Assembly (NCBI GenBank): GCA_934525065.1
Contig: CAKSYX010000030.1
Span: forward strand, 1-26,894
Source of the DNA: an uncultured Eubacteriales bacterium
Lineage (GTDB): Bacteria; Bacillota; Clostridia; Oscillospirales; Acutalibacteraceae
Length of the DNA stretch: 26,894 nucleotides
Direction: 5' to 3'
Shown in pieces: positions 1-7,077 of this stretch. The stretch's first letter is position 1, and each line of letters opens with the position of its first letter. Under the pieces are notes generated by a model. That model did not search any database and was not told the DNA's origin. It saw only the letters and a program-made list of their open reading frames with translations. Made by a program: the position numbers and the translations under genes.

Positions 1-813
1 GCCATCATCGACCGGGAAACCTTCGCCTTGGTGCAGGAGCTTCGCAAGCACCGCCGCAGGCCCACGAAAAGCGGCATTGTCAGCCCCTTTTCGGGTCTGC
101 TGTACTGTGCCGACTGCGGAGAGAAGCTGTATTACAGTGTCACCAACAACTACAAGCGAGAGCAGGCGTATTTCTTCTGTTCCGCCTACCGCAAGAATTC
201 CGAGGTCTGTTCCGCTCACTATATCCGTGAGAAAGTGGTGGAGCAAATCGTTTTGGAGAGTATGCAGCGCATTCTCTTGAATGTGCAGGTGTTTGAGAAA
301 GAATTCGCCCGCAAGCAGATGGACTGCTACACGGAGGACAAGAAGAAACAGCTTGCCGCCAAGCGCCGGGAGTTGAGCAAGGCGAAGAAGCGCATTGCGG
401 AGATTGATGCCTTGATTCAGAAGATCTACGAGGACAACGCCAGCGGAAAGCTGTCTGACGAGCGCTATGCCACACTGTCCCTATCTTACGAGGAAGAACA
501 GAAAACGCTGAAAGCAGCCGTCCCGGAAATGCAGGCGTATCTGGAAACCGAAACGGATAAGACCGAGAGCTTGCAGCGGTTCATTCAGAGGGTGAAGCAA
601 ATCACGGAACTGAAAGCTCTGACGCCGGAGCTGATCCACGAGTTCGTGGACAAAATCGTGGTGTATGCACCGAGATACCTTGACGGCAAGCGGGTACAGC
701 TGCTGGACATCTACTACAGCGGCGTGGGCATCCTCCACGAGTTGACCCCGGAGGAGATGGAAGAAGCCTTCCAGCAGCACCTCACCGAGCGCAACAAAGA
801 GAAAACGGCATAA
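1..813 (+). CDS. Large serine recombinase, C-terminal part (truncated by window edge)
   Basis: The frame is open from base 1, so the gene starts left of the window and only its last 270 codons are seen; the catalytic N-terminal domain is missing. Visible are a zinc beta-ribbon (CADCG near residue 40, then two further cysteines around FFCSAYR and VCSAHY), a long Lys/Glu-rich coiled coil, and a C-terminal DUF4368-like segment (IHEFVDKIVVYAPR, then VQLLDIYYSG). This architecture is that of large serine recombinases (TndX/TnpX type) that excise and integrate conjugative or mobilisable elements in Clostridia. A hand count of the first 120 bases gives about 62% GC, clearly richer than the downstream genes, which supports horizontal acquisition. 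Such genes usually sit at an element end, so the element should extend to the left. Confidence 0.9.
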   Translation, partial: AIIDRETFALVQELRKHRRRPTKSGIVSPFSGLLYCADCGEKLYYSVTNNYKREQAYFFCSAYRKNSEVCSAHYIREKVVEQIVLESMQRILLNVQVFEKEFARKQMDCYTEDKKKQLAAKRRELSKAKKRIAEIDALIQKIYEDNASGKLSDERYATLSLSYEEEQKTLKAAVPEMQAYLETETDKTESLQRFIQRVKQITELKALTPELIHEFVDKIVVYAPRYLDGKRVQLLDIYYSGVGILHELTPEEMEEAFQQHLTERNKEKTA

Positions 814-870
814 CCGCAAGGGTTACACCGTTTCTAAGAACTTATTAAACTGAGATACAAGAGCCGCCCC

Positions 871-915
871 GGGGCACCTTCCTTACGGAGGGTGCCCCGA
901 AAGCAGTTCCTTTTT
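871..915 (+). terminator. Intrinsic terminator after the recombinase
   Basis: A 12-bp stem (871-882 with 887-898, one G-T wobble) closes a TTAC loop. A T-run at 910-915 follows after about a dozen bases, so termination may be imperfect. It lies between the recombinase stop and the convergent TetR gene. Confidence 0.65.
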
Positions 916-940
916 TAATCGCACAGGTTTTACAGGCTCA

Positions 941-1522
941 TCAGAATATGCGCAAGCAGAGTGAACAGCAAATAAAGTACCTCGGCAAAAAGCGCGAAAG
1001 CTTTTTTTCAAGCGTAAAATATTTGTCGCACGGACGCATCATGCAGCCGCGCATGATTCCCGCCGTTCCGATTTCAAGCTCATAGAAATCGCTTTCGGAA
1101 AACGTCGGAAGATAGGAGGAAAAAAGCTCAAAGAGCTTTGTTGACGTCTGCTGATAGATATATTCGGCCGCCCTCGGGGTGTTATAGGCAACGGTGTATA
1201 TCTGCCTGAGGTTTTCGCTGCGTTCAACGAGGGCAATCTGAACCGCGGTTTCCGCCGCATAAAGAAGATACGGTTTTTCCTTTTCGACGATTTCCGCAGC
1301 CTGAGAAAACTGTTCTTCAAACATAAAACGGACAAGCTCAAAAAGAACACCGCTTTTAGTTTTAAAAATATTCTGAAAAGTTCCGCAGGAGACGTCCGCA
1401 GCAGAAAGGATGTCATTCATCGTAGTCTCTTTATACCCCTGCTCAACGAAAAGCTTTACGCACGCAGAAAGAATTCGCCTTTTTGCCTCGCGGCTGTCAT
1501 ATCTTCTTGCTATTTTCCTCAC
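941..1522 (-). CDS. TetR/AcrR-family transcriptional regulator
   Basis: A 193-residue protein with a classic TetR N-terminal helix-turn-helix: AKRRILSACVKLFVEQGY, then TTMNDILSAADVS and GTFQNIFKTKSGVLFELV at about residues 13-62. The rest is the ligand-binding domain, whose inducer cannot be told. The start is GTG at 1522; only a weak GAAAG-type RBS precedes it and no ATG is available nearby. The promoter overlaps an inverted repeat that is a good candidate autoregulatory operator. No divergent target gene is adjacent, since both neighbours are separated by terminators. The C-terminus (FLPRYFICCSLCLRIF) looks abrupt for the family; it ends close to the presumed mobile-element boundary, so truncation or a frameshift there is possible. 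Confidence 0.85.
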   Translation of the reverse strand: MRKIARRYDSREAKRRILSACVKLFVEQGYKETTMNDILSAADVSCGTFQNIFKTKSGVLFELVRFMFEEQFSQAAEIVEKEKPYLLYAAETAVQIALVERSENLRQIYTVAYNTPRAAEYIYQQTSTKLFELFSSYLPTFSESDFYELEIGTAGIMRGCMMRPCDKYFTLEKKLSRFLPRYFICCSLCLRIF

Positions 1523-1538
1523 GCTTTCAAAAATGTTT

Positions 1539-1560
1539 AAATTGGTTTATATACCAATTT
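1539..1560. promoter_or_regulatory. Candidate TetR operator (inverted repeat)
   Basis: AAATTGGT and ACCAATTT form 8-bp arms around a 6-bp centre. The repeat overlaps the -10 box and likely start point of the TetR promoter, the usual place for an autorepression operator. Binding is inferred, not shown. Confidence 0.6.
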
Positions 1561-1585
1561 TATCACACAATGCTGTTCTTTTCAA
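1557..1585 (-). promoter_or_regulatory. Promoter of the TetR gene
   Basis: On the minus strand TTGAAA (1580-1585) is followed after 17 bp by TAAAAT (1557-1562). Confidence 0.6.
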
Positions 1586-1596
1586 CACCGATAAAG

Positions 1597-1638
1597 AAAA
1601 ACTAAAAAACGGACTGCCCCGAAAAAACGGAGCAGTCC
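1597..1638 (-). terminator. Intrinsic terminator of the beta-propeller gene
   Basis: The stem 1611-1617 / 1632-1638 (GGACTGC with GCAGTCC) is extended by an inner CCG/CGG pair, and on the minus strand is followed by TTTTTTAGTTTTT. It ends transcription from the gene stopping at 1660. Confidence 0.8.
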
Positions 1639-1659
1639 TGAAATGAGTTTTCTGTTTTG

Positions 1660-2505
1660 TTATCTGCTGTAGTGCCTGATTACGCCGACGGTCATTCCGA
1701 TTACGTCAACAACGTGGAAGAATGCACCGTCCTCTGTCGGAAGAATTGTGAGCCCTTCGGCCTCGGTTGAAATTTTGGCCGCCGAGCGTTCAAGAACCGT
1801 TTCAACCTTTCCGGTTTCCGGATCGGCGGAATAGACGTGCTTTTTCTTCGCCGTGTCGTTGCAGGAAATATAGAGGATCCCGTCATAGACCTCGGCACCC
1901 TGAACGCGGTGGAAAGAGGTTTCAAGCGGCTTTCTTTCGATGAATTCAAGCGTTTCGGCGTCAAGTACGTTGACAAAATCACCGCCCCTTGAAATTCCGG
2001 TGTAAAGAATGCCCTTATCTTTGTCCGCAGCGCACCAGGAAAGGTTGCCCTCCGGCTGAATCTCTTCGCCGAGGATTTTATACTGACCCGTGAACTCAAG
2101 CGTTCCGGCGTCAAAAACGGCAACAGCCGGGTGCTTTCTGAACATATCCTCAACAGCAACATAAATCTTTCCGTTGTAATATGAACAGCCGCCGAGATGG
2201 TTGAAGAGCTGCTTTTTCATTTCCTTCGGCATCGCGTCGCGATTTTCAAGAACGACCTCACCGCTTTGAATGCTGATTTTTGCAATTCCGTTGAAGCCAG
2301 TGTAGGTTCTGGCCCCGGTGCAGTAGAAGTATTCGCCATCGGTCGTGATTCCCTGGGTGAGGTAATCACCGTCGCAAAGAACGTAGCGGTCACTTGAAAT
2401 GAGACGCGCTTCGCCGAGCAAATTTTCTCCGCCGTTGTCAATCGCGCCGGCAAACAGCAGCAGCGTACTGACAAAAAAGGCGGCAATTCTTTTGAAAAAT
2501 GTCAT
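1660..2505 (-). CDS. Secreted or membrane-anchored beta-propeller-like protein, function unknown
   Basis: A 281-residue protein. The start at 2505 is chosen because GGGAGAAG lies upstream and residues 1-21 (FFKRIAAFF followed by a hydrophobic stretch ending LFAGA) form a signal peptide or anchor; a longer open frame upstream to 2946 would run over the oppositely oriented TSCPD gene and its promoter. The mature part has repeated strand patterns of the type TDGEYFYCTGA, YYNGKIYVAVEDM, KGILYTGISRGG, YDGILYISCND and DGAFFHVVDV, spaced about 40 residues apart, as in YncE/SMP-30-like propellers. Nothing identifies a substrate. It has its own promoter and terminator, so it is monocistronic. Confidence 0.75.
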   Translation of the reverse strand: MTFFKRIAAFFVSTLLLFAGAIDNGGENLLGEARLISSDRYVLCDGDYLTQGITTDGEYFYCTGARTYTGFNGIAKISIQSGEVVLENRDAMPKEMKKQLFNHLGGCSYYNGKIYVAVEDMFRKHPAVAVFDAGTLEFTGQYKILGEEIQPEGNLSWCAADKDKGILYTGISRGGDFVNVLDAETLEFIERKPLETSFHRVQGAEVYDGILYISCNDTAKKKHVYSADPETGKVETVLERSAAKISTEAEGLTILPTEDGAFFHVVDVIGMTVGVIRHYSR

Positions 2506-2536
2506 GGTATCTTCTCCCTTTCCGTTTACTACTCTA

Positions 2537-2565
2537 AGTTTACCATTAAACGGAAAATTTTGCAA
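2537..2565 (-). promoter_or_regulatory. Promoter of the beta-propeller gene
   Basis: On the minus strand TTGCAA (2560-2565), a 17-bp spacer and TAAACT (2537-2542). It lies back-to-back with the promoter of the TSCPD gene. Confidence 0.5.
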
Positions 2566-2595
2566 TAACTTTTCCCGTCTCTTCTCTCCCCTCTC

Positions 2596-2624
2596 TTGAA
2601 TATAGCGTCCCTTTATGATAAAAT
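2596..2624 (+). promoter_or_regulatory. Promoter of the TSCPD gene
   Basis: TTGAAT (2596-2601), 17-bp spacer, TAAAAT (2619-2624). It is followed by an AAGGA ribosome binding site at 2642-2646. Confidence 0.6.
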
Positions 2625-2655
2625 AAGGGTAGATTTTCAAAAAGGACTGATAAAA

Positions 2656-2904
2656 ATGACTTATGAATTCAAGCCGACAGGCGTTTGTGCAAGAGGGCTT
2701 TCCTTTGAAATTGAGGACGGCAAGGTCAAAAACGTAAAATTCAACGGCGGCTGCAACGGCAACACCCAGGGCATTGCAAAGCTCGTTGAGGGAATGGACG
2801 CAAAAGAGGTCGTTGCGCGCCTTGAAGGCGTGAAGTGCGGCTTCAAAAAAACCTCCTGCCCGGATCAGCTTGCAAAGGCTCTCAAGGAAGCTCTCGGAGA
2901 ATAA
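2656..2904 (+). CDS. TSCPD domain protein (four-Cys TIGR03905 type)
   Basis: An 82-residue protein. The ATG at 2656 is preceded at proper spacing by AAGGA; an earlier in-frame ATG at 2596 lies inside the promoter and is rejected. Four conserved cysteines are visible in CARGL, GGCNGN, VKCGF and the signature TSCPDQLAKAL near the C-terminus. The full length matches the small stand-alone TSCPD family of Clostridia, related to the C-terminal domain of vitamin-B12-dependent ribonucleotide reductases, where the cysteines are thought to bind metal. The precise role of the stand-alone form is not established. It has its own promoter and terminator. Confidence 0.9.
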   Translation: MTYEFKPTGVCARGLSFEIEDGKVKNVKFNGGCNGNTQGIAKLVEGMDAKEVVARLEGVKCGFKKTSCPDQLAKALKEALGE

Positions 2905-2920
2905 AATTACAAAATTCAGG

Positions 2921-2958
2921 AAAGTGTCGGAATTGAAAACCGGCACTTTTTTCTTTTT
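2921..2958 (+). terminator. Intrinsic terminator of the TSCPD gene
   Basis: AAAGTGTCGG (2921-2930) pairs with CCGGCACTTT (2940-2949) with one G-T wobble, followed by TTTTTTCTTTTTC. Confidence 0.85.
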
Positions 2959-3031
2959 CTTAATTTGATTTTTAAATCTACGCCAAAATTTGGAATTTTT
3001 TATAAAAATTTAATTATTTCAGCTTATTTTA

Positions 3032-3061
3032 TTGACTAATAGGTGCAAAAAGTTGTATTAT
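3032..3061 (+). promoter_or_regulatory. Promoter of the fibronectin-III protein gene
   Basis: TTGACT (3032-3037), 18-bp spacer, TATTAT (3056-3061) in a very AT-rich stretch. This predicts a leader of about 75 nt. Confidence 0.6.
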
Positions 3062-3080
3062 GAGGGTGCACAAAAACTTT

Positions 3081-3113
3081 GACGCCGCAGTGCGGAAAAA
3101 TCAGAACGGCGTT
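3081..3113 (+). other. 5' leader hairpin before the fibronectin-III protein gene
   Basis: GACGCCG (3081-3087) can pair with CGGCGTT (3107-3113), close to the predicted transcript start and upstream of the AGGAGG at 3128-3133. It could protect the mRNA 5' end; this is inference. Confidence 0.4.
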
Positions 3114-3142
3114 CAAAAATTTTTAGTAGGAGGCAAATGTAA

Positions 3143-5959
3143 ATGAACAAAACATTGAAAAAAGTTCTCAGCGTCGTGCTTTGCGTACTGATGGCTTTCG
3201 GAACAATGTCAGTCGCTTTTGCGGCGGAGGAAGAACCCAAAACACCTTCGCTCGGCGCTCAGTTCTATCTTTCGACCACCGATGTTGAAAATTCAAAGCT
3301 TATCCTTGATAAGCTTGATGAAATTCTCAAGGAAAAGAAAATCAAGCAGGTCGTTGACCTCAAGGTTGCAAAGCTTACAATTGACGCAACAAGTGTCAAT
3401 GCGCTTTGCAAAACAATTGATGAATTTGCAAACATCCTCGGCAACAAGTTTGTTATGGCAACTGCAAAGGTTCTCCTTGCCGACATGGGCAGCCTCAAGG
3501 TCAACACATGGCAGAAGGGCATGAAGCGCGGCAAGCAGGACTACAAGATCATCAACGAAGTTATCGAACTCATTGCCGCTAACACGTCTCTTATCGGAAA
3601 GTTTGTCGAAGGCAAACTCGATCTCGGAGTTGCAAACGGCTTTATTGACGTTAACTCTCTCCTCGGCGAGGATGGCGTTTCCGGTCTCATTAAGGGCATG
3701 ATCGTCGGTATGCTCTTTGACAAGGACAAGGATTCCGCAAACTACAACGCTGCTTACAGCAGAGCTGTCAAGAACTTCGACAAGTTCCTCTTTGAAGAAT
3801 TCCTTCCGGCAAAGCTTGCTTCGGCAGTTCCCGATTTCAAAATGAGCACAACCTCAAAGGTTGACGTAATTCTTTCAACCGTTCTTGCAAGCTGCTGGAA
3901 GAAATACATTGAGCCGGCAGTCAAAGCTCTCAACATCACCGCCGGCGACAACGAAGCACTCAAAAAGCTCGGCACCGTCATGACCTTCCAGGGCAGCGAA
4001 ATTGACACCTCCCTCGTTAAAATTGACGGAACAAAGCCGCTTTCAACCCAGATCAACGACGTCCTCGGCACCGTTGCAGTTCAGCTCTTTAAGGGCTTTG
4101 AGTGGGAGTACGGCACCGACGTCAAGCTCGTTGGCAAAAACATTCAGAAGCTTTATGCATACGTTGCAAAGGCAGTCGGAATCGAAGCTACTCCTATCGC
4201 AGTTCTCAAGTTCGTTCTTGAAAATATCGAAGGAACCGGCAAGGACGACTATGTAAAGGGCATTGATAACTGCAAGAACCTCGAAGAGGTTGCAAAAATC
4301 GTTCTCATCAACACCGCAAAGAAGTCAGAGATCCCCGTCAATGAAAACGTAAGCAGCTATGAAAACGTTCTCGGCGACCTTCTCGCTTATTGGGCAAACA
4401 GCTTTGTTGACCTCGGCTACGGCGCAGGCGAAGGTAAAAACGTTTGGACGGTTCTCAATGACTTTGTCAACGTATATCTCTTTGACAAGGGCGTTGCAAA
4501 GGCTCTCGGAATCAACAAGAAAATCAAAGCCTCCGACAGCTTCTTCAAAAAGCTTGACACCGTAATTAACCTTACCGGTATCTGGACAATCGCAGGCAAG
4601 AGCTATAAGAGCGAAGAGTTCCTCAAGGACGTTCTCGGCGGCCTCTTCAACCTTGATTTTGACAAGCTCCTGAACCTCACCGTTGTCAGATTCTCAAACG
4701 ACTTTGGCAGCAAGACCGCAGTTGAAGTTCTCTACAAGGTAATTTACAACCTTCTCAAGAGCTTGTTCGGCAAGGAGATTCTCGTTGCTTACAGCAATGC
4801 TCCGTTCCAGACCGCCCTTTCAAACTCATCGCTTAAGAAGACCGTTGTTAATCTTCTTAAGCAGCTCAACAGCAAGAAGTCAGTCATCCTTCCGCCGGTT
4901 GCCTTCGCAGCAGCTCTCGCCCTCGGAACAAACGGAAAGGTTGCCGCAAAGGTTACCGCAGCAGCAGGTGCCGACACCGCATACACCGGCGCAGCCGTTA
5001 TCCCCGCAGCAATCACCGTTACCGTAAACGGCAGGAAGGTCACCGTTCCTTCATATCAGTTCACCGTTAAGGAAGCAAAGAACAACGTTAAGCTCGGCAA
5101 AGGCGAGGTTACCGTTGAGCTCAACGGCGCAGTCAAGAACGAAACCGTTACCGCAAAGTTCAACATCGTACCCGCAGCTGTTACCGGACTTAAGGTTGCA
5201 ACAACCTCAACCACCGCCACCCTCACCTGGAGCAAGGTTGTCGGCGCAACCGCTTACAGCTATGAATATTACAATGGCAAGAAATGGGTTGCAAAAACAA
5301 CAACCAAGACCTCGGCAACCGTTTCCAAGCTTAAAGCCAATACTGCCTATAAGTTCAGAGTAAGAGCTTACAACAAGACCGCAAAGGTCTACGGCGCATA
5401 CTCGGCAGTTGTTTCTGCAACGACCGCAATCGCTCAGGTTAAGTCTCTCAAGGCCAAAGCAACAACCTCCTCTTCCGTAACCCTCACCTGGGGCAAGGTT
5501 TCCGGCGCAAAGAGCTATGAAGTTTATCAGCTTGTCGGCAAAAAGTGGAAGAAGATTGCAACAACAACCAAGACTTCCGTAACCGTTAAGAAGCTCAAGG
5601 CCAACACAACCTATCAGTTCAAGGTCAGAGCAATCAGCAAAAAGAAGGTTGCCGGCGACTTCTCGGCAGTCCTCAAGGTTACAACAAACCTCACTGCCGT
5701 TAAGGGCGTTAAGGCCAAGACAACAAAGAGCAGCGTTGCGCTTTCATGGAGCAAGGTTTCCGGCGCAAAGAGCTACGAAGTTTGGCAGCTCGTCGGCAAG
5801 AAGTGGAAAAAGGTTGGAACCGCTTCCTCAACAAAGCTCACCGTTAAGAAGGGCCTCAAGAAGAACACTAAGTATCAGTTCAAGGTAAGAGCTGTTTCAA
5901 AGGCCAAGGTTTACGGTGACTTCTCAGCAGTTGTCAAGGCAACCACCAAGAAGAAATAA
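3143..5959 (+). CDS. Large secreted protein with three C-terminal fibronectin type III domains
   Basis: A 938-residue protein. The start follows AGGAGG by 9 bases. Residues 1-27 are a Sec signal peptide (KKVLSVVLCVLMAFG, cleavage likely after AFA). Residues ~30-600 are mostly alpha-helical with many Lys/Leu/Asp and match no family I can name. Residues ~615-675 form a beta-rich segment (TVTVNGRKVTVPSYQF). Three FnIII repeats follow at ~676-762, ~762-849 and ~849-938, each with the W...Y...V.A..TT pattern; repeats 2 and 3 share SGAKSYEV and QLVGKKWKK. There is no LPXTG motif or obvious anchor, though the very Lys-rich C-terminus could bind anionic wall polymers. Codon use is strongly biased (AAG, CTC, GTT, GGC), suggesting high expression. 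It has its own promoter and terminator. An extracellular adhesin or scaffold is a guess. Confidence 0.85.
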   Translation: MNKTLKKVLSVVLCVLMAFGTMSVAFAAEEEPKTPSLGAQFYLSTTDVENSKLILDKLDEILKEKKIKQVVDLKVAKLTIDATSVNALCKTIDEFANILGNKFVMATAKVLLADMGSLKVNTWQKGMKRGKQDYKIINEVIELIAANTSLIGKFVEGKLDLGVANGFIDVNSLLGEDGVSGLIKGMIVGMLFDKDKDSANYNAAYSRAVKNFDKFLFEEFLPAKLASAVPDFKMSTTSKVDVILSTVLASCWKKYIEPAVKALNITAGDNEALKKLGTVMTFQGSEIDTSLVKIDGTKPLSTQINDVLGTVAVQLFKGFEWEYGTDVKLVGKNIQKLYAYVAKAVGIEATPIAVLKFVLENIEGTGKDDYVKGIDNCKNLEEVAKIVLINTAKKSEIPVNENVSSYENVLGDLLAYWANSFVDLGYGAGEGKNVWTVLNDFVNVYLFDKGVAKALGINKKIKASDSFFKKLDTVINLTGIWTIAGKSYKSEEFLKDVLGGLFNLDFDKLLNLTVVRFSNDFGSKTAVEVLYKVIYNLLKSLFGKEILVAYSNAPFQTALSNSSLKKTVVNLLKQLNSKKSVILPPVAFAAALALGTNGKVAAKVTAAAGADTAYTGAAVIPAAITVTVNGRKVTVPSYQFTVKEAKNNVKLGKGEVTVELNGAVKNETVTAKFNIVPAAVTGLKVATTSTTATLTWSKVVGATAYSYEYYNGKKWVAKTTTKTSATVSKLKANTAYKFRVRAYNKTAKVYGAYSAVVSATTAIAQVKSLKAKATTSSSVTLTWGKVSGAKSYEVYQLVGKKWKKIATTTKTSVTVKKLKANTTYQFKVRAISKKKVAGDFSAVLKVTTNLTAVKGVKAKTTKSSVALSWSKVSGAKSYEVWQLVGKKWKKVGTASSTKLTVKKGLKKNTKYQFKVRAVSKAKVYGDFSAVVKATTKKK
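5428..5956 (+). repeat. Tandem FnIII-coding repeats 2 and 3
   Basis: Two consecutive units of about 260 bp (5428-5690 and 5691-5956) are similar at DNA level, for example around 5496-5558 and 5753-5815, and are much closer to each other than to repeat 1. This indicates a recent intragenic duplication. Confidence 0.7.
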
Positions 5960-5976
5960 AAATCACTGATTTTTCA

Positions 5977-6005
5977 GGCTGTCGCGAAAGCGGCAGCCTT
6001 TTTTA
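5977..6005 (+). terminator. Intrinsic terminator of the FnIII protein gene
   Basis: A 9-bp stem (5977-5985 / 5990-5998) closed by a GAAA tetraloop and followed directly by a T-rich run (TTTTTTAT). Confidence 0.9.
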
Positions 6006-6048
6006 TTTGCTTGAACCTGAAAAAGTTCTTCATCTCCTGCGAAAAAGC

Positions 6049-6076
6049 TTGACATGAAAAGTTATAAGAGTATAAT
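6049..6076 (+). promoter_or_regulatory. Consensus promoter of the AbrB-ABC operon
   Basis: TTGACA (6049-6054), 16-bp spacer, TATAAT (6071-6076): both hexamers are perfect consensus. Such a strong core promoter suggests that control is by repression. Confidence 0.8.
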
Positions 6077-6106
6077 AAGTCAAACAAATTATACTTTTTC
6101 AACTTT
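6058..6106. promoter_or_regulatory. Long inverted repeat over the promoter, candidate AbrB-like operator
   Basis: The left arm 6058-6076 and right arm 6088-6106 are 19 bp each, match at 16 of 19 positions as an inverted repeat, and are separated by 11 bp. The left arm contains the -10 box; the right arm ends just before the GGAGG of the regulator gene (6107-6111). The placement fits autorepression by the encoded AbrB-like protein or binding by another dimer of dimers. Confidence 0.6.
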
Positions 6107-6119
6107 GGAGGTCAATAAT

Positions 6120-6344
6120 ATGGCAGGAAAAATGCCGAAGGGCAAATACATTGCAACCGTTAAGGTTGGAGAAAAGGGACAGATAGTGATTCCGAAGCCG
6201 GCAAGAGATATGTTTTCAATTGAGCCGGGCGACACCGTTTTGCTCCTCGCCGACGAAAACCAGGGCATTGCAATCGTTTCAAATGATGCCTATCTGAACT
6301 TTGCCGATGCAATTTTCAAGGCACAGGAAGGAAAGGATGATTGA
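6120..6344 (+). CDS. AbrB/MazE/SpoVT-type DNA-binding regulator
   Basis: A 74-residue protein with the swapped-hairpin AbrB fold signature at residues 13-43: TVKVGEKGQIVIPKPARD followed by FSIEPGDTVLLL. The ATG at 6120 is preceded by TTGGAGG at ideal distance; an earlier in-frame ATG at 6054 lies within the promoter. It overlaps the next gene by 8 bp. Small AbrB-like proteins directly upstream of ABC-2 transporter pairs are common in Clostridia and probably control the transporter. No toxin gene is present, so an antitoxin role is unlikely. Confidence 0.9.
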   Translation: MAGKMPKGKYIATVKVGEKGQIVIPKPARDMFSIEPGDTVLLLADENQGIAIVSNDAYLNFADAIFKAQEGKDD

Positions 6345-7077
6345 CTTGAACGCAATTGAAACCAAAGCCCTTTCAAAAAGCTTCAAGGAAAGGAAAGCCG
6401 TTGATTCGCTTTCAGTTTCGGTTGAAGAGGGCACGGTTTTCGGCCTGCTCGGCCAGAACGGAGCCGGAAAAACAACAACAATTAAAATGCTCTGCGGTCT
6501 GCTGACTCCGACAGGCGGCGATGCTTTCATTGAGGGAATCAGCATTCTTTCAAAGCCGCACGAGGTCAAAAAAATCATCGGCATCTCTCCGCAGGAGACC
6601 GCCGCCGCAAAAAACCTGACCGTTCTTGAAAACCTTGAATTCATTGCCGAGGTCTACGGCGCAAAAAAGGACGAAGCAAAAAGAAAGGCGGAAGAGATGC
6701 TACGGCGTTTTTCGCTTTCGGACCGGGCGAAGGACAAAGCAAAGTCGCTCTCCGGCGGAATGGAACGCCGCCTTTCAATCGCAATGGCTCTTCAAAGCGA
6801 ACCAAAGGTGCTCTTTCTTGATGAACCGACGCTCGGCCTTGACGTGAGAGCGCGGCGCGAGCTTTGGCGGTTGATTGAATCGCTCAAGGGAAAAATGACC
6901 GTCGTTCTGACAACGCATTACCTTGAAGAGGCCGAAGCACTCTGCAACAAAATTGCAATCATGAACTCCGGAAAGCTGCGCGCTCTCGGAACATCGGAAG
7001 AGATTATAGGCCAAAGCGGAGCGGATAATTTTGAGGACGCATTCCTGCGTCTGACGGAAACGGAGGAGGAAAAATGA
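6337..7077 (+). CDS. ABC-2 type transporter ATP-binding protein
   Basis: A 246-residue ATPase. Walker A GQNGAGKTT is at residues 39-47, the Q-loop Gln at 86, signature LSGGM at 138-142, Walker B VLFLDEP at 158-164 and the switch His (TTHYLEEAE) at 194. The full set of catalytic residues indicates an active ATPase of the CcmA/DrrA-like exporter class. The start at 6337 follows AAGGAAAGG and lies within the end of the AbrB gene; the stop overlaps the permease start by 4 bp (ATGA), so the two subunits are translationally coupled. The exported substrate cannot be told; drug, lipid or peptide are all possible. Confidence 0.93.
   Translation: MIDLNAIETKALSKSFKERKAVDSLSVSVEEGTVFGLLGQNGAGKTTTIKMLCGLLTPTGGDAFIEGISILSKPHEVKKIIGISPQETAAAKNLTVLENLEFIAEVYGAKKDEAKRKAEEMLRRFSLSDRAKDKAKSLSGGMERRLSIAMALQSEPKVLFLDEPTLGLDVRARRELWRLIESLKGKMTVVLTTHYLEEAEALCNKIAIMNSGKLRALGTSEEIIGQSGADNFEDAFLRLTETEEEK

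Noticed and set aside
2506..2946. N-terminal extension of the beta-propeller protein
   Set aside because: It would run through two promoters and the oppositely oriented TSCPD gene; the ATG at 2505 has an RBS and a signal peptide.
5428..5956. Tandem repeats as a CRISPR array
   Set aside because: The units are about 260 bp, in frame, and encode FnIII domains; no short repeat-spacer pattern exists anywhere in the window.
5977..6005. GGCTGTCGC at the FnIII terminator as an IS inverted repeat, like the right edge
   Set aside because: Here it forms a perfect GAAA-loop terminator stem with a T-run, which explains it fully.
6120..6344. AbrB-like gene as an antitoxin of a toxin-antitoxin pair
   Set aside because: The overlapping next gene is an ABC ATPase with full motifs, not a toxin.
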